58,309 nucleotides of DNA, taken from assembly GCA_005502875.1 (NCBI GenBank), contig SCMV01000025.1:1-58309 (forward strand). Direction: 5' to 3'. Below are positions 34,994 through 45,035 of the stretch, in pieces; position 1 is the first letter of the stretch; every line of letters begins with the position of its first letter. Position numbers and translations under genes: made by a program. Source of the stretch: Comamonadaceae bacterium 2PF (GTDB taxonomy: Bacteria; Pseudomonadota; Gammaproteobacteria; Burkholderiales; Burkholderiaceae_C). The notes below the pieces were generated by a model that was not told the DNA's origin, searched no databases, and was given only the letters and a program-made list of their open reading frames with translations.

Positions 34994-35928
34994 GCCAGGC
35001 CCTGCTGCAGATCTTCCAGTGTTGCAGGCATGCGCGGCCCGAAGCCCAGCAGCGCCATCGTGTCGAAGCTGAGCACGCGCTGCTGGCGACCGGCCGGGGT
35101 CATGCCCAGGCCGGGCAGTTGCCAGAACTTGGGCAAGCCACCGAGCGCCGCCACCGACTCTTGCGTGGTGACGATCCAGTCAGGGCGTGCCTGCACGGCG
35201 CTTTCAGCGTTGAGTGCGCGCCAGCCGCTCACCTCGGCCATGGCGTTGCGCGCCCCCGCGTAGCTCAGCATGGCGTGGGCCCCGGTGTCGGTGCCAGCCA
35301 GCATTGGCGCCGGCCCGTGGGCCATGATGAACAGCACGCGCGGGCCGGCGTTACCAGGGCTGGCTGCATTGCGACGCGCCACCTTCTGCTGCGTGGCTTG
35401 CCAGCGTTTTTGCAGGTCGGCCGACAAGGCCTGTGCGGCCGATGGGCGCTGCGTGGCTTCGCCCGCCAACTTGACCTTCTCGAGCAGGTCTTCGAAGCGG
35501 TGCTTCACGCTGACCAGCCGCAGCGGGACGCCGGCCTGTCGCAGTTGAGCCAGCACCTCAGGCGGGCCGGCTTCGTCGGTGCCGAGCACGGCGTTCGGCT
35601 TGAGCGACAGCAGGCCCTCGGCAGAGAGTTGGCGCAGGTAGCCCACCTTGGGCGTGCGGTTGGCTGCGGCCGGGTGCGTGCTGGTGGTGTCGGTGCCGAC
35701 CAGCATGTGCTGGGCTTCGAGCAGGTAGACCACCTCGGTCACGCTGCCGTGGATGCTGACCAGGCGTGGCTCGCGCGCTGCGTCAGCAGTCAGCGTGGCG
35801 GCGAAGGACGCGTGCGTCGGGCCCAGCGACATCGGCAGCGCGGCGAGTGTGCCCAGTCCACCGATGGCTTGCAGCACGCTGCGCCTGTTCATGTCGCTTT
35901 CGTGGTTGAAGTGAGCGCGGCGACTCAT
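34990..35928 (-). CDS. hmuT: Periplasmic heme-binding protein HmuT
   Basis: Binds heme in the periplasm and gives it to HmuU/HmuV. The 312-residue protein has a signal region with the twin-arginine-like stretch NRRSVLQAIGG (about 14-24), then RLVSIHGSVTEVVYLL, a typical start of class III binding proteins, and HPAAANRTPKVGYLRQLSAEGLLSL. The conserved heme-binding Tyr is likely in this last region. ATG 35928 overlaps the hmuS stop by 4 nt and has AAGGAAG in front; ATG 35892 is possible and gives a shorter signal. Confidence 0.92.
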   Translation of the reverse strand: MSRRAHFNHESDMNRRSVLQAIGGLGTLAALPMSLGPTHASFAATLTADAAREPRLVSIHGSVTEVVYLLEAQHMLVGTDTTSTHPAAANRTPKVGYLRQLSAEGLLSLKPNAVLGTDEAGPPEVLAQLRQAGVPLRLVSVKHRFEDLLEKVKLAGEATQRPSAAQALSADLQKRWQATQQKVARRNAASPGNAGPRVLFIMAHGPAPMLAGTDTGAHAMLSYAGARNAMAEVSGWRALNAESAVQARPDWIVTTQESVAALGGLPKFWQLPGLGMTPAGRQQRVLSFDTMALLGFGPRMPATLEDLQQGLA

Positions 35929-37034
35929 GCGGCTTCCTTGTGAGGGCGTTGGCTGGACGGTGGTGTGCCGCCCACCAGCGAATGCGCCAGCTCGCGCCAG
36001 GCCGGCAGCTCCGGCTTGCCCGGTTTGCGCTCACCGAAGAACATGGCGATGAGCTCGCCCGCTTCATCGAACAGCTCGATCGAGGTCACCGGGCCATCGT
36101 CGGTGGGCTTGCTCACCAGCCAGCTCTCGTGCACGGCGTCGCCGCGCAGGTGCAGGTTGAAGCCTTCGTCGAGCACGTTCAGCCACGGGCCCATGGGCTC
36201 GATGCGCTGGACCGCGCCGGTGTGGATCTGGATGCAGCCCGGGTTGCCCACGAAGACCATGATCGGCAGGCCCGATGCGGCCGCTTCGTTGAGCAGCCAG
36301 TCCACCGCCAGCAGCGGCGTGCGGCGGGTGTGCACGCCTTCCATCAGGTGCAGGGCCTGGCGGCGTCCCACCTGGAAGCGCTTGAGCAGCTCGAAGAACT
36401 CGTGCGTGTCGTGCATGGCCGACCAGGCTTCGCCCAGGCCCAGGCAATCGATCTCGCTGTCGGGGCGGTCGGTGGGGGGCGTGATGCGGCCGGGTGTGAA
36501 GCTCACCTCTCGCGCAGGGTCGGCGTGGCGCTGCACCAGGTCTTCTAGGGCGGGCAGCGAGGTTTGTGGGCGAGCGTGAACCTTGTGCACCGCCTGGCCG
36601 TGGCGGTCGAAAAACTGCAGGCTGTGCTGCTCGCCCTGGTCGGTGCGCTCGACGACGTGAAAGCCCGCGTGCCAATGGTTCAGGAACAGGCGCAGGTCGA
36701 TCTCGGGGCCGATGGCCAGGCCCACCGGGCCCCTGGCGCTGACGTTGCGGTACACGCCGACCTTCTCGTGCACGATGTGCTCGTTGCGGGTGAGGGCCAT
36801 CACCGGGCCCACGGCTTCGAGGCCCTGCAGGATGGCGACCCAGTCACCGCCCAGCGGCACGGTGGCGAGCAGGCTGTCGGCGGCGGCCTGTGGCGACACC
36901 TGGCTCACAGCATGCGCAGCCAGCACCTCGCCTTCCGAGATCTTCAGGCGTGCTGCGGCGTCGCGAGCCCGCAAGCCTTGAGCGCGAAGCTCGGCGAAGG
37001 ACGAGCGCAAGTGGTTGAGAGAGGTCGTTGTCAT
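35925..37034 (-). CDS. hmuS: Heme-handling protein HmuS (ChuS/HemS family)
   Basis: A cytoplasmic protein of 369 residues with two HemS/ChuX-type halves. It takes over heme after import and, in relatives, degrades it or passes it on. Seen are VMALTRNEHIVHEKVGVY (first half), FLNHWHAGFHV and FFDRHGQAVHKVHA, and in the second half MVFVGNPGCIQIHTG and GPWLNVLDEGFNLHL, the family signatures with candidate heme ligands. It lies between hmuR and hmuT and overlaps hmuT by 4 nt. Confidence 0.93.
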   Translation of the reverse strand: MTTTSLNHLRSSFAELRAQGLRARDAAARLKISEGEVLAAHAVSQVSPQAAADSLLATVPLGGDWVAILQGLEAVGPVMALTRNEHIVHEKVGVYRNVSARGPVGLAIGPEIDLRLFLNHWHAGFHVVERTDQGEQHSLQFFDRHGQAVHKVHARPQTSLPALEDLVQRHADPAREVSFTPGRITPPTDRPDSEIDCLGLGEAWSAMHDTHEFFELLKRFQVGRRQALHLMEGVHTRRTPLLAVDWLLNEAAASGLPIMVFVGNPGCIQIHTGAVQRIEPMGPWLNVLDEGFNLHLRGDAVHESWLVSKPTDDGPVTSIELFDEAGELIAMFFGERKPGKPELPAWRELAHSLVGGTPPSSQRPHKEAA

Positions 37035-37070
37035 CTTTGGGCTCCATGTCGGTTGCAGGTGAGGGTGGTT

Positions 37071-39317
37071 TCAGTAGCGTGCCGAGATGGACACGCGCAG
37101 GTTGCGGCCGGCGCCTTCGATGCCTTCGCTGGCCAAGCCGTTGTCGAGGCGGTAGGACGCGTTGGCCAGGTTCTCGGCTGCCAGGTCGAGGGTGAAGGTT
37201 TCGTTGACGCGCCACTGGGCCCATGCACCCAGCAGGCGGTGGCTGGGCTGGCGGCCGGTGGTGGTCATGGCGGTGGTCTTGAAGTACTCGCGTGCCCAGA
37301 CCTGTTGCCAGCGCAGGCCCAGCTCGCCCCAGGGTTGGCGCCAGCCCAGGCTGAGCTGCAGGCGGTCGGCGGGCACGGTCAGCAGGTCGCGCTCGTGCAG
37401 GCCGTTGAAAGTGCGGCCCTGCATGCGGTGGCCGCTGAAGCGGGCCTGCCAGTCGCGCCATTGCAGGCCGCCTTCGAGCTCCAGGCCCCAGCGGTGCTCG
37501 GTGCCGGGTTGCACGAGGGCGCCGCTGCCATCGGTGGACACCATCAGCGTCTCGAGCAGCTGTTCGGTGCGGTCGTTGAAGGCCGTGAGCTTGGCGTCCA
37601 GCAGGCTGCGTGGGCCGAGCACGCCACGTTGGCTGGTCTGCACGCCGGCCTGCACCGAGCGCGACAGCTCGGGCTCGTAGAAGTCGGCGCAGATGCCGCT
37701 GCTGGGCGCCACGTTGGCGTTGAGCGCGTAGCCCGGCACGCGGGTGTTGTCGCCGTGGGTGCGCAGCAGGCTGGCGTTGTTGCAGCGCCCGTAGGCCGAT
37801 TTGGCAAAAGCTTCATCGAGCAGCGGCGGGCGGAAGGCCCGCGCCACCGTGCCGAACACCGTCCAGCCTTGTGGCGCCCAGCTGTGCGACAGGGTGAAGC
37901 TGGGCGAGGCCCGTTGCGCGGTGATCTCGTCGGGCTGGCCTGCCGCCAACAGGGCTGTGGCGTTGGCGCCGATCACCCGCGTGGTGAAACGGTCCCAGCG
38001 CACGCCGGGCAGGGCCTGCCAGCCCCCGTGTTGGATGTCGAGTTGCGCGTAGCCGCCGATGCGGTCTTGCGAGCCGGAGGGCTGGGACGGGTTGTAGCCG
38101 CCCACGTAGGTGGTCTGGTTGAGCAAGGCGCTGCCCGTGACCCGGCGCGAGGTGCGTTCGCTGTTGCCGCCTTGCAGCCCCATGTGCAGGCTCAGGCGCC
38201 AGGGCGATGACGGGGCGGCCTCAGCTTGGTCGTCGTGGCTTGCGACGGCGCCGATCAGGGGCAGCGTCCCGCGCATGTCGTAGGTCGTGTGTTGGTGGTC
38301 GATGTCGTCGTCAACGGCCGCCAGGGTGCTGAAGACGGACCAGCCTTTTTCCATGTGGTCGCGCACCCGCGTCTGGCTGCGGCCCACGGTGGCCTGCCAC
38401 CGCGCGCCGCTGGCCTCGTCCTCCCACTTCGTCTGCAACGACAGGGTGTCGTCGTCGATGCGGCGCTGCACCTTGCCGAAGGCGCCCGGGTCGCCCCCGG
38501 TCGTGTCGTAGGGCTGCAGCCCCTGGTCCTGGTAGCGGACCCAGCTCAGCGCGGCTTTCCACTGGTCGGTGAGCCACCAGCTGCCCTTGAGCAGGCTGCT
38601 GCCGGCATCGGTGTCCGAGAGTTCCAGTCGCGTGCCATCGGGGCGGCGGATGTCGTTGCTCTCGCGGCGCGATCGCGCGGCCACGATGTCGGTGCGATCA
38701 CTCGGGCGACCGTAGAGGGCCACAAAGGCCTGTGTTTCGTCGTTGTTGCTGGCGTGGCCGATGCGCGTGCGGGCGCCCCATTGCTGACCGGGGCGAAGCA
38801 GGTCGGTGGCGTCACGCGTCTGGGCGCTCACGGTGCCGCCCAGCGCCCCCGCAGGGGTTTCGATCTGGGCGCCGCGTCGCACCTCGATGGACTTGAGCAG
38901 CTCTGGCTCGATGAAGGTGCCACCGAAGCGGTATTTCTCGAAGCCCTTGCCCACGCCATCGAGCTCGATGCGCACGTCTTCACCATCGGTGTAGCCGCGG
39001 ATGTTGAAGCCCATGCCGCTGCTGCGCGGACCGCCTTGCACGGACACGCCCGGCACCTCGTCGAGCACCTCGAACACCGAATCGGGCTGACGCTGGCGCA
39101 GCACCGACTCGCCGATCGTCGTCGTCGATCGCGTGGTGTCGGCCTGCACGGCGGGCCGCTGACGCGTGGCTTGCACGCGCACTTCGGGCAACACGGTCAT
39201 GTCGGTTTCACTGCTTTCGTCTGCGAAGGCCGCGCCACACAAGGCGAGCAACCAGCAACCGGTGGCGGCGACCGCCGACCGGCGCTGGCGCCAGGAACGG
39301 GGGGTACTGCAAGGCAT
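37071..39317 (-). CDS. hmuR: TonB-dependent heme/hemoglobin receptor
   Basis: An outer-membrane receptor of 748 residues for heme or heme proteins. Signal sequence to about residue 32 (ending AFA). The TonB box region is TVLPEVRVQATR. Plug domain motifs are EVPGVSVQGGPRSSGMGFNIRG and KSIEVRRGAQIETPAGALGG. In heme receptors of this group the barrel has a FRAP-type motif followed by NPNL; here AFRPPLLDEAF stands at that place. It ends with RVSISARY; a final aromatic residue is usual for barrel insertion. It is read after a PEP-CTERM gene and before hmuSTUV. Confidence 0.92.
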   Translation of the reverse strand: MPCSTPRSWRQRRSAVAATGCWLLALCGAAFADESSETDMTVLPEVRVQATRQRPAVQADTTRSTTTIGESVLRQRQPDSVFEVLDEVPGVSVQGGPRSSGMGFNIRGYTDGEDVRIELDGVGKGFEKYRFGGTFIEPELLKSIEVRRGAQIETPAGALGGTVSAQTRDATDLLRPGQQWGARTRIGHASNNDETQAFVALYGRPSDRTDIVAARSRRESNDIRRPDGTRLELSDTDAGSSLLKGSWWLTDQWKAALSWVRYQDQGLQPYDTTGGDPGAFGKVQRRIDDDTLSLQTKWEDEASGARWQATVGRSQTRVRDHMEKGWSVFSTLAAVDDDIDHQHTTYDMRGTLPLIGAVASHDDQAEAAPSSPWRLSLHMGLQGGNSERTSRRVTGSALLNQTTYVGGYNPSQPSGSQDRIGGYAQLDIQHGGWQALPGVRWDRFTTRVIGANATALLAAGQPDEITAQRASPSFTLSHSWAPQGWTVFGTVARAFRPPLLDEAFAKSAYGRCNNASLLRTHGDNTRVPGYALNANVAPSSGICADFYEPELSRSVQAGVQTSQRGVLGPRSLLDAKLTAFNDRTEQLLETLMVSTDGSGALVQPGTEHRWGLELEGGLQWRDWQARFSGHRMQGRTFNGLHERDLLTVPADRLQLSLGWRQPWGELGLRWQQVWAREYFKTTAMTTTGRQPSHRLLGAWAQWRVNETFTLDLAAENLANASYRLDNGLASEGIEGAGRNLRVSISARY

Positions 39318-39373
39318 GGCCCATCACAGGCCGCTTTGGCGCGACCTGTGTCTTTCATGGCTGTGTCATGTGG

Positions 39374-40075
39374 TCAGCGGGGCTGACGGCGGCGGCGCAC
39401 CATGGCCATGGCACCCAGGCCGGCACCCAGCAGGGCCCAGGTCTGGGGCTCGGGCACGGCGGTCTGCACGGCGTAAACCGCCACCTGGTCCAGGCTCATG
39501 TGAGCGGCCGTTGCACCGAAGTTGAAGACCCAGTCGCCGGTGCCGGCCAGGGTCCACTTCCACAGGCTTTCCTGCTCGGCGCCACCGAAGCCGCCGGTGA
39601 TGGCGTTGTCGTAGGTCAGCACACGGGTGGCGCTCACGCCGTTGAGCGTGGCTTCCTCCAGCGCGATCGAGCCTTGCGTGCCCACGCGCAGGTAGACCTC
39701 CCACAGGCCCGTGGTGGCGCCGCTCAGGTCAACCTGGAAGCTGGTCGGGCCACCCAGGCCATAGACGTTGCCGCCGCTGGTGGTGAAGGCGCCCCCAGTC
39801 AGCTCAGTCAGCGTGCCGGCGCCAGCGATGTCGGGCGTGTTGTCGGTCGGGTAGCTCAGGATCACGTTCCACTCGGCGTAGCTGCTGCCTGCGTCGGGCG
39901 TGGCGATCCAGGCGTTGGCGCTGTTGCTGCCGTTGCCACCGAAGCCCAAGGCGGCGGAGTCCCAGACGCCAGCGGTGGCGTGGGCGCTGCCTTGTGCGGC
40001 CATCAAGGCCGCGGCAACGAGGGCCAGGGAACGAAGGGACGAAGGGATGGACTTGGAGAAGGGAGAAAGGTGCAT
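39374..40075 (-). CDS. PEP-CTERM protein in the heme operon
   Basis: An exported protein of 233 residues. The signal peptide ends at about residue 33 (GSAHA). The PEP-CTERM tail begins at residue 207 with VPEPQTWALLGAG and ends RRRRQPR. The body is Gly/Thr-rich and beta-like, with WNVILSYPTDNTPDI and VDLSGATTGLWEVYLRVGTQ. ATG 40075 was chosen because GAGG precedes it; an upstream start would put 14 charged residues before the signal. It lies between the Fur-controlled small gene and hmuR, 56 bp before hmuR, so it is probably iron-regulated. A surface heme- or heme-protein-binding role is a guess from position. Confidence 0.85.
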   Translation of the reverse strand: MHLSPFSKSIPSSLRSLALVAAALMAAQGSAHATAGVWDSAALGFGGNGSNSANAWIATPDAGSSYAEWNVILSYPTDNTPDIAGAGTLTELTGGAFTTSGGNVYGLGGPTSFQVDLSGATTGLWEVYLRVGTQGSIALEEATLNGVSATRVLTYDNAITGGFGGAEQESLWKWTLAGTGDWVFNFGATAAHMSLDQVAVYAVQTAVPEPQTWALLGAGLGAMAMVRRRRQPR

Positions 40076-40182
40076 GTCAACCTCGGAGAGAGGAAATCGA
40101 CAGCGTTCCTTCCCCACGAAGGCAACACGTCAGGATGGCGATGATTCAGTCGGGGACGGGCCCCACCCAGGACGCCTTGTCC

Positions 40183-40404
40183 TCAGGCAGCTTCGTGCGC
40201 GCCCGAGCCCAGGCCCGGGTGGTCCACCACAAAGCGGTACTGCTTGCCGCAATCGACGATCACCTCCTTTTGGCCTTTCTTGAGCAGCCTCACATCCACC
40301 TTGATCGAGCCGTAGCCATCGTGGGCGATCACCTCGTCCAGCAACTGGAGCAGGCGGGCCTTGACGGGGGCAACGGACGAGGAGGAAAGGCTGCGATCGG
40401 ACAT
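40183..40404 (-). CDS. Small protein at the head of the heme operon
   Basis: A 73-residue, probably cytoplasmic protein without signal or membrane segment. The second half reads KVDVRLLKKGQKEVIVDC followed by GKQYRFVVDHPG. This recalls the pattern of HemP (G-x-x-EV-x-I-x-x-x-G-x-x-YR), but the KLILTK end of HemP is absent and the N-terminal half is different. HemP is usually the first gene of such operons and helps receptor expression in Burkholderia. It follows the Fur box directly. Single Cys at 52. Confidence 0.6.
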   Translation of the reverse strand: MSDRSLSSSSVAPVKARLLQLLDEVIAHDGYGSIKVDVRLLKKGQKEVIVDCGKQYRFVVDHPGLGSGAHEAA

Positions 40405-40435
40405 GGAGGCTTTTCGTTTGCGACGGTTGATATCT

Positions 40436-40458
40436 TAATGAGAATTATTCGCAAATGA
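40436..40458 (-). promoter_or_regulatory. Fur box of the heme operon
   Basis: Plus-strand TAATGAGAATTATTCGCAAA is a strong Fur operator. On the minus strand TTGCGA may be the -35, with a TATCAA-like -10 about 16 bp on. It lies about 35 bp before the small gene at 40404. Confidence 0.8.
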
Positions 40459-40537
40459 AAGATCCCCCCGCCCAACTTGGGGGCTTGCCGTCCGATGGCT
40501 TGTCACAGGCCGGCTGCGCCAGCAGGCGCACCTGCGC

Positions 40538-42214
40538 TCAGCGCCCGCTGTCCTCGCGCATGTCCTCGCGCAACTGGCGTTGCCAATCCTTGAGCCGCGC
40601 GTCGAGCACGCTCAGCTCGACGATGGCTGCGGCGTCGGGTTGACGAAAGCGCCGGCGGCCACCCTCTGCGCGGTCGATGGCGCCGGGCAGGTCGCCTTCC
40701 GCCGCAGCCGCCTCGGCTTCGGCACGCACCGCTCGAATCGGCTGACCCAGCTGTTGCCACAGGCTGGCCAGCAGCGACCAGGCCGTGCTGTCGTGCGGGT
40801 GCACGCTCAGGTGCGTTTGCAGGCGCGCGGCGGCGTCCGACCAGGCCGCGTTGCGCTCGCTCGAAGGTGGCAAGGCCAGCGCCAAGCGCGACGAGTAGAT
40901 CAGCTCGGGGCGCGCCGACAGCTTGACCACCGATGGCCGACCCGGGCCCATCAGCTCGCGCAGGCTGGCTGCTGCGGCGTCGTGCTGCTGGGCCAGCAAC
41001 TGACCTTCGATGGCGCTGATCAGCAGCACGCGTTGCGCCAAAGCCTGTTGCCCCGCGGGCAGTTGCGGCAGCAACGACCGGGCTTCGCTCAGCGCCTGGG
41101 CTGCCCGCCCATGACCGTTGCTGCGCTGCCAGGTCACGGCGCGCGTGTAGTGGGTGGCGATGGCATCGAGCGGCGAGGCGTCTGCGGGCGGGCGCAAGTT
41201 GCCCAGCGACTCCAGCGCCACGCTGCGCGTGTCCATCAGCACCCGCGCGCGCGCCGCCATCAACACGTGCCAGGCCCATTGCTCGCTGGCGTCGGGGCGC
41301 AGCGCGGCGCGCGTGTTCCAGGCGCTCGCCCCCAGCCGAGCGCGCGCCTCGCCGATGCGCTCGGTGGTCAGCGGGTGGGTTCGCAGGTAAGGGAAGCTGC
41401 CGTCGTCATTGAGGCGCGAGGCTTGCTGCAGCGTTTCGAACATCAAGGCCATGCCGCTGTCGCGAAAGCCCGCCTCCGCCAGCAGGCCAAAGCCCACCCG
41501 GTCGGCTTCGCGCTCCATGTCGCGCGAGAAGTTGAGTTGCCCCTGGATGGCCGCCGCCTGCCCGCCGTAGATCAGGGCTTGCGCCGCAGCCGGGTTGGCG
41601 CTGGCCGCCAGCACGCCGAGCAACAAGCTGGCGATGCCGATCCAGGAGGTGCGGCTTTGCTGCCCGATCATGCGCGCGATGTGCCGCTGCGTCACGTGCG
41701 ACAACTCGTGCGCCAGCACCGATGCGAGCTCGTCCGGTGTGCGCGTGACGGCCAGCAGGCCCAGGTGCACACCGATGTAGCCCCCCGGCAGCGCGAAGGC
41801 GTTGACGCTGCGGTCCTTGACCAGGAACGCATCCCAGGCCAGCACCTGATCGAGCTCGGACGTGATCTCGCCCCGCTGGCGGGCGGCCTGCAGCAGTCGC
41901 TGCCAGACCTGGTCGATGTACTCGAGCACCAGCGGGTCGTCGATCACCGCCGGGTCGCCCAGGATGGAGCGCATGATGCGATCGCCCAACTTGCGTTCGG
42001 CCGCGGGCGACAGGGCCTGCGCGCTGCTGTCACCCAGCGAGGGCAGCGCGATGACAGGAGCCGGCGTGTAGGGCTCGGTGTGGGCCCACCCGGCGGGTGG
42101 GGCGAGCAAGCTGGCGCACACCGCTGAAAGGATCAGCCGACGGCCAAGGACCGACCAAGGTGAAAAGGCCTTTGAGGGGGCCTTCGATCGCGGGGGCTTC
42201 GGGGACAATCGCAC
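40538..42214 (-). CDS. bepA: M48 metalloprotease/chaperone, BepA-like
   Basis: A periplasmic zinc protease of 558 residues that in E. coli (BepA, formerly YfgC) keeps outer-membrane assembly in order. A signal segment ends at about residue 44 (GWA). Zinc is bound by HELSH ([12 protein letters not shown]) and a Glu in [11 protein letters not shown], which contains the third ligand region. Length and the Ala-rich C-terminal half fit TPR repeats. The start is a GTG at 42214 and is not certain, since no ATG lies close before the signal. It is divergent from moaC and ends before the heme Fur box. Confidence 0.9.
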   Translation of the reverse strand: MRLSPKPPRSKAPSKAFSPWSVLGRRLILSAVCASLLAPPAGWAHTEPYTPAPVIALPSLGDSSAQALSPAAERKLGDRIMRSILGDPAVIDDPLVLEYIDQVWQRLLQAARQRGEITSELDQVLAWDAFLVKDRSVNAFALPGGYIGVHLGLLAVTRTPDELASVLAHELSHVTQRHIARMIGQQSRTSWIGIASLLLGVLAASANPAAAQALIYGGQAAAIQGQLNFSRDMEREADRVGFGLLAEAGFRDSGMALMFETLQQASRLNDDGSFPYLRTHPLTTERIGEARARLGASAWNTRAALRPDASEQWAWHVLMAARARVLMDTRSVALESLGNLRPPADASPLDAIATHYTRAVTWQRSNGHGRAAQALSEARSLLPQLPAGQQALAQRVLLISAIEGQLLAQQHDAAAASLRELMGPGRPSVVKLSARPELIYSSRLALALPPSSERNAAWSDAAARLQTHLSVHPHDSTAWSLLASLWQQLGQPIRAVRAEAEAAAAEGDLPGAIDRAEGGRRRFRQPDAAAIVELSVLDARLKDWQRQLREDMREDSGR

Positions 42215-42345
42215 GGTCTCTCAAGATCACGGTGAGCGAGGCGCACAGTATGCGTCCCTGCGCGCGCCAGCCCATGGCCTTCACCCAACTTGACACCCCT
42301 GTCACCGCCTCGTCACCACCTCGCCACCAGCCAGGCCCAGACCCC

Positions 42346-42831
42346 ATGAGCGAACTCACCCACTTCGATGCCCACGGCCAGGCCCACATGGTCGATGTCT
42401 CCGCCAAGGTGCCCACCTTGCGTGTGGCGGTGGCCGAGGGCCGAATCCGGATGCAGCCCGACACCCTTGCCCTCATCCGAGAAGGGCGCGCTGGCAAAGG
42501 CGATGTGCTGGGCGTGGCCCGCATCGCGGCCATCCAGGGTGCCAAGCGCACCTCGGACCTCATCCCCTTGTGCCACCCGCTGCCGCTGTCGAAAGTGGCC
42601 GTCGAGTTCGAACTTGAGGAGGCGACATCCGCCGTGCGGTGCCAGGTGACGGTTCAGACCCTGGGGCCGACCGGTGTCGAAATGGAGGCCCTGACCGCTG
42701 TGCAGGTTGGCCTGCTGACCATCTACGACATGTGCAAGGCCGCCGAGAAGGGCATGCGCATCACCGACGTGCGCCTGCTTGAGAAGCTGGGCGGCAAGTC
42801 CGGCCCCTGGCGCGCCGATGCCGCCGGCTGA
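42346..42831 (+). CDS. moaC: Cyclic pyranopterin monophosphate synthase MoaC
   Basis: Makes cyclic pyranopterin monophosphate, the first stable step of molybdenum cofactor synthesis, after MoaA. The 161-residue protein has [18 protein letters not shown] at the start, then [13 protein letters not shown] and [20 protein letters not shown], and the Lys/Asp active-site region in [13 protein letters not shown] 42346 gives the normal length; the open frame upstream is read through the bepA leader. The MsrP of this window needs this cofactor. Confidence 0.95.
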   Translation: MSELTHFDAHGQAHMVDVSAKVPTLRVAVAEGRIRMQPDTLALIREGRAGKGDVLGVARIAAIQGAKRTSDLIPLCHPLPLSKVAVEFELEEATSAVRCQVTVQTLGPTGVEMEALTAVQVGLLTIYDMCKAAEKGMRITDVRLLEKLGGKSGPWRADAAG

Positions 42832-42872
42832 CAACGCCGGCTGACATCGGCCTTCTTTCTCGCGCAAGCGGC

Positions 42873-44714
42873 TCAGGGCTCCATGTCCCGCCAGGTGTAT
42901 TGGCCTTGTGGCGCCTCGCACTGGAAGGGGCGTGGTTCGCCCTCGGTCGCGCCCGCCTCGCACACCTGGAACCACGGTTTGGCTCGGGCGTTGCGGAACT
43001 CGCTCAGGCGCTGCGCCACGTAGCGCGCGTGGTCCACGCGGCCGTGCTCGGCCAGCGAGCGCGCGTACGCCATCATCAGCCGGGCGTCCAGCAAGACGTG
43101 CGTGGTGCGGCGGAAGGCCTCGGGCGGCAGGCTGGGCTCGTCGTCGTCGGGCAGGTTCACCCAGGCGTAATCGGCCTGGTGGCCCCACCAGGGCATCTGC
43201 CGACCGAAATCGATGCGCTCGCGCAGGCCGGCCGGGCAGATGCGGCTCAGCCATTGGGGTTGATTCGATGAGGCTTGGGCGCATGGCCGCGGCGCGTAGA
43301 TGTTGGCCGCCGACTGGTAGTCCAGCGCACACCAGGTGCCCAGCGCGGCCATGAGCAGCCCTGCCAGCGCGCCAACCGATGAGGGTTTGGGTGCGGCCGC
43401 AGCGGGCTCGGTTGACGTGGCACCCGAGCTGGCAGGCGCGGCCCGTGTCGACAGCCCCAGCCCGAAGGCAAAGGCCGTCGGCAGCAGGAAGTAGGCGTAC
43501 CAAAGCGGGTACTCCAGCAGGCTGTGCAGGCCGGCTGCGGCCACCATCACCGCCGCGGCGCCAGCCAGCCCCACCTGATTGTCGGCCACCGCTTGGCGGG
43601 GGCGCACCAGCGTCACGAATGCCGCCGCGCTCATCAGCAGGAGCAACATGGCCAGCGGCAGGCCGAACTCCACCGCCCACTGCAGCAAGATGTTGTGCGT
43701 GTGGTCGAAGAAGGCCACCGGGCGGCCCGGGAAGGCGGTCATCGTCCAGGCGAAGTTGAAGCGCCCGTAGCCCACGCCGCCCCAGGGTTGCTGCGCGACC
43801 AGGCTCAGCACGTTCGACCAGATCCCGAAGCGCGAGCTGGAGATGTCGCTGCCATCGTGCAGGCGGGCTTCCGCCGCGAACGCCACCGACTGGTCGGCGT
43901 GCGACCACAGCCACATGCCCCCCCAGGCCAGGCCGTACAGCAGCGGGGCCGCCACCAGGGTCAGGCGCAGGCGTGCGGGCAGCCTCTTGTCGAACAGGCC
44001 CCAGGCCGTCAGCAGCAGCATCGCCAACATGCCCGTGCGCGAGGCCGTCAGCACGATCACGCCGATGAAGGCGGCCAGGCCCGCGCTGGACAGCCCCAAC
44101 GACAGGCGCCCTCGCGCGCCCAGCCAGGCCATGCCCACGCAGGCAAACACCATCAGGGTGCTGAAGTGATTGGGCTGCCTCAGGTTGCCCACCGCGCGGC
44201 CAGCCATGGTCGGGATGGCGACCCAGCGGCCGTCCGCCCAGCTCGGGTGAAAGACCTGAACCAGCGCCAGCAAGGTGCCGGCGACGCCGGCCACGGCCAA
44301 GCCGCCAAAGAAGAGCGCGGCCAACGTGTTGCGCTCGGGGCTGCCGCCAGCTCGCCAGCCAGACCACGCTGCCAGGGCAGCCGCCAAAGCCATGCCACCA
44401 CCCATCAGTCCCAGGCCCAGTGGCACAGGGCTGAACACCCCCGCCCACAAAGCCATGCCTGCCTGGATGAGCAGCACCCCGCAGAGCGCTTGCAACGCGG
44501 TGCGACCTGGCCCATGCAGCTGGGTGCTCGGGCGACCGCCCAGCCAGCTCAGCCACAAACCCCAGCCCAGCACCGCCAGGGCCTGGTTGTAGAAAGTCAC
44601 GGAGGGTGGGTCGTGCGGTGCGACGAGCGTCGGGGCCGCCAGGGCCAGCAAGGCCAGGGCCCAACCACCCACCGGCCAGGTGCCCATGTTCTGGGCAGGG
44701 GAAATCGTTGTCAT
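42873..44714 (-). CDS. Wzy_C/PglL-type O-oligosaccharyltransferase
   Basis: An inner-membrane protein of 613 residues with about twelve hydrophobic helices and a C-terminal periplasmic segment of about 130 residues. It resembles PglL/PilO-type ligases, which move lipid-linked glycans to proteins, and O-antigen ligases of the Wzy_C fold. Seen are GNLRQPNHFSTLMVF, ASRTGMLAMLLL, GVGYGRFNFAW and FFDHTHNILLQWAVEFG, a conserved His-bearing loop of the family. ATG 44714 is preferred; 44747 is an alternative ATG. It ends 41 bp from the convergent moaC and no glycan-synthesis genes are near. Confidence 0.85.
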   Translation of the reverse strand: MTTISPAQNMGTWPVGGWALALLALAAPTLVAPHDPPSVTFYNQALAVLGWGLWLSWLGGRPSTQLHGPGRTALQALCGVLLIQAGMALWAGVFSPVPLGLGLMGGGMALAAALAAWSGWRAGGSPERNTLAALFFGGLAVAGVAGTLLALVQVFHPSWADGRWVAIPTMAGRAVGNLRQPNHFSTLMVFACVGMAWLGARGRLSLGLSSAGLAAFIGVIVLTASRTGMLAMLLLTAWGLFDKRLPARLRLTLVAAPLLYGLAWGGMWLWSHADQSVAFAAEARLHDGSDISSSRFGIWSNVLSLVAQQPWGGVGYGRFNFAWTMTAFPGRPVAFFDHTHNILLQWAVEFGLPLAMLLLLMSAAAFVTLVRPRQAVADNQVGLAGAAAVMVAAAGLHSLLEYPLWYAYFLLPTAFAFGLGLSTRAAPASSGATSTEPAAAAPKPSSVGALAGLLMAALGTWCALDYQSAANIYAPRPCAQASSNQPQWLSRICPAGLRERIDFGRQMPWWGHQADYAWVNLPDDDEPSLPPEAFRRTTHVLLDARLMMAYARSLAEHGRVDHARYVAQRLSEFRNARAKPWFQVCEAGATEGEPRPFQCEAPQGQYTWRDMEP

Positions 44715-45035
44715 GGCTCGTATTGTCGTGCCATCGGAGCGCGGCATTTGCCTGGGCGCCCAGCGGCGAACCAGGGCGCAACAGCGGCGTTCGACAACAG
44801 ACCGTCCAACGAAATTCTGACCTGTTTCAAAGCATTGTTCACACCCCGAGGAAGCCCGATGTAAAAGCTGGTGTCACGCCCTTGTCACATCGCCCGGATG
44901 GGCGCACACTGGCCTTCCGGTTGACGAATTTGAGGCCTCAAAGCCCCGTCTCAGACAACCCGCAGCGAGTGCCCCTTGCGCCCACCGGATGTGCTTGAAG
45001 TGTGTGCAACGTTTCTGCTCTCGAAAGGAGGCAGT

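Noticed and set aside
40183..40404. Plain call as HemP
   Set aside because: Position fits, but the conserved C-terminal KLILTK is missing and the length is greater; kept as an unnamed small protein.
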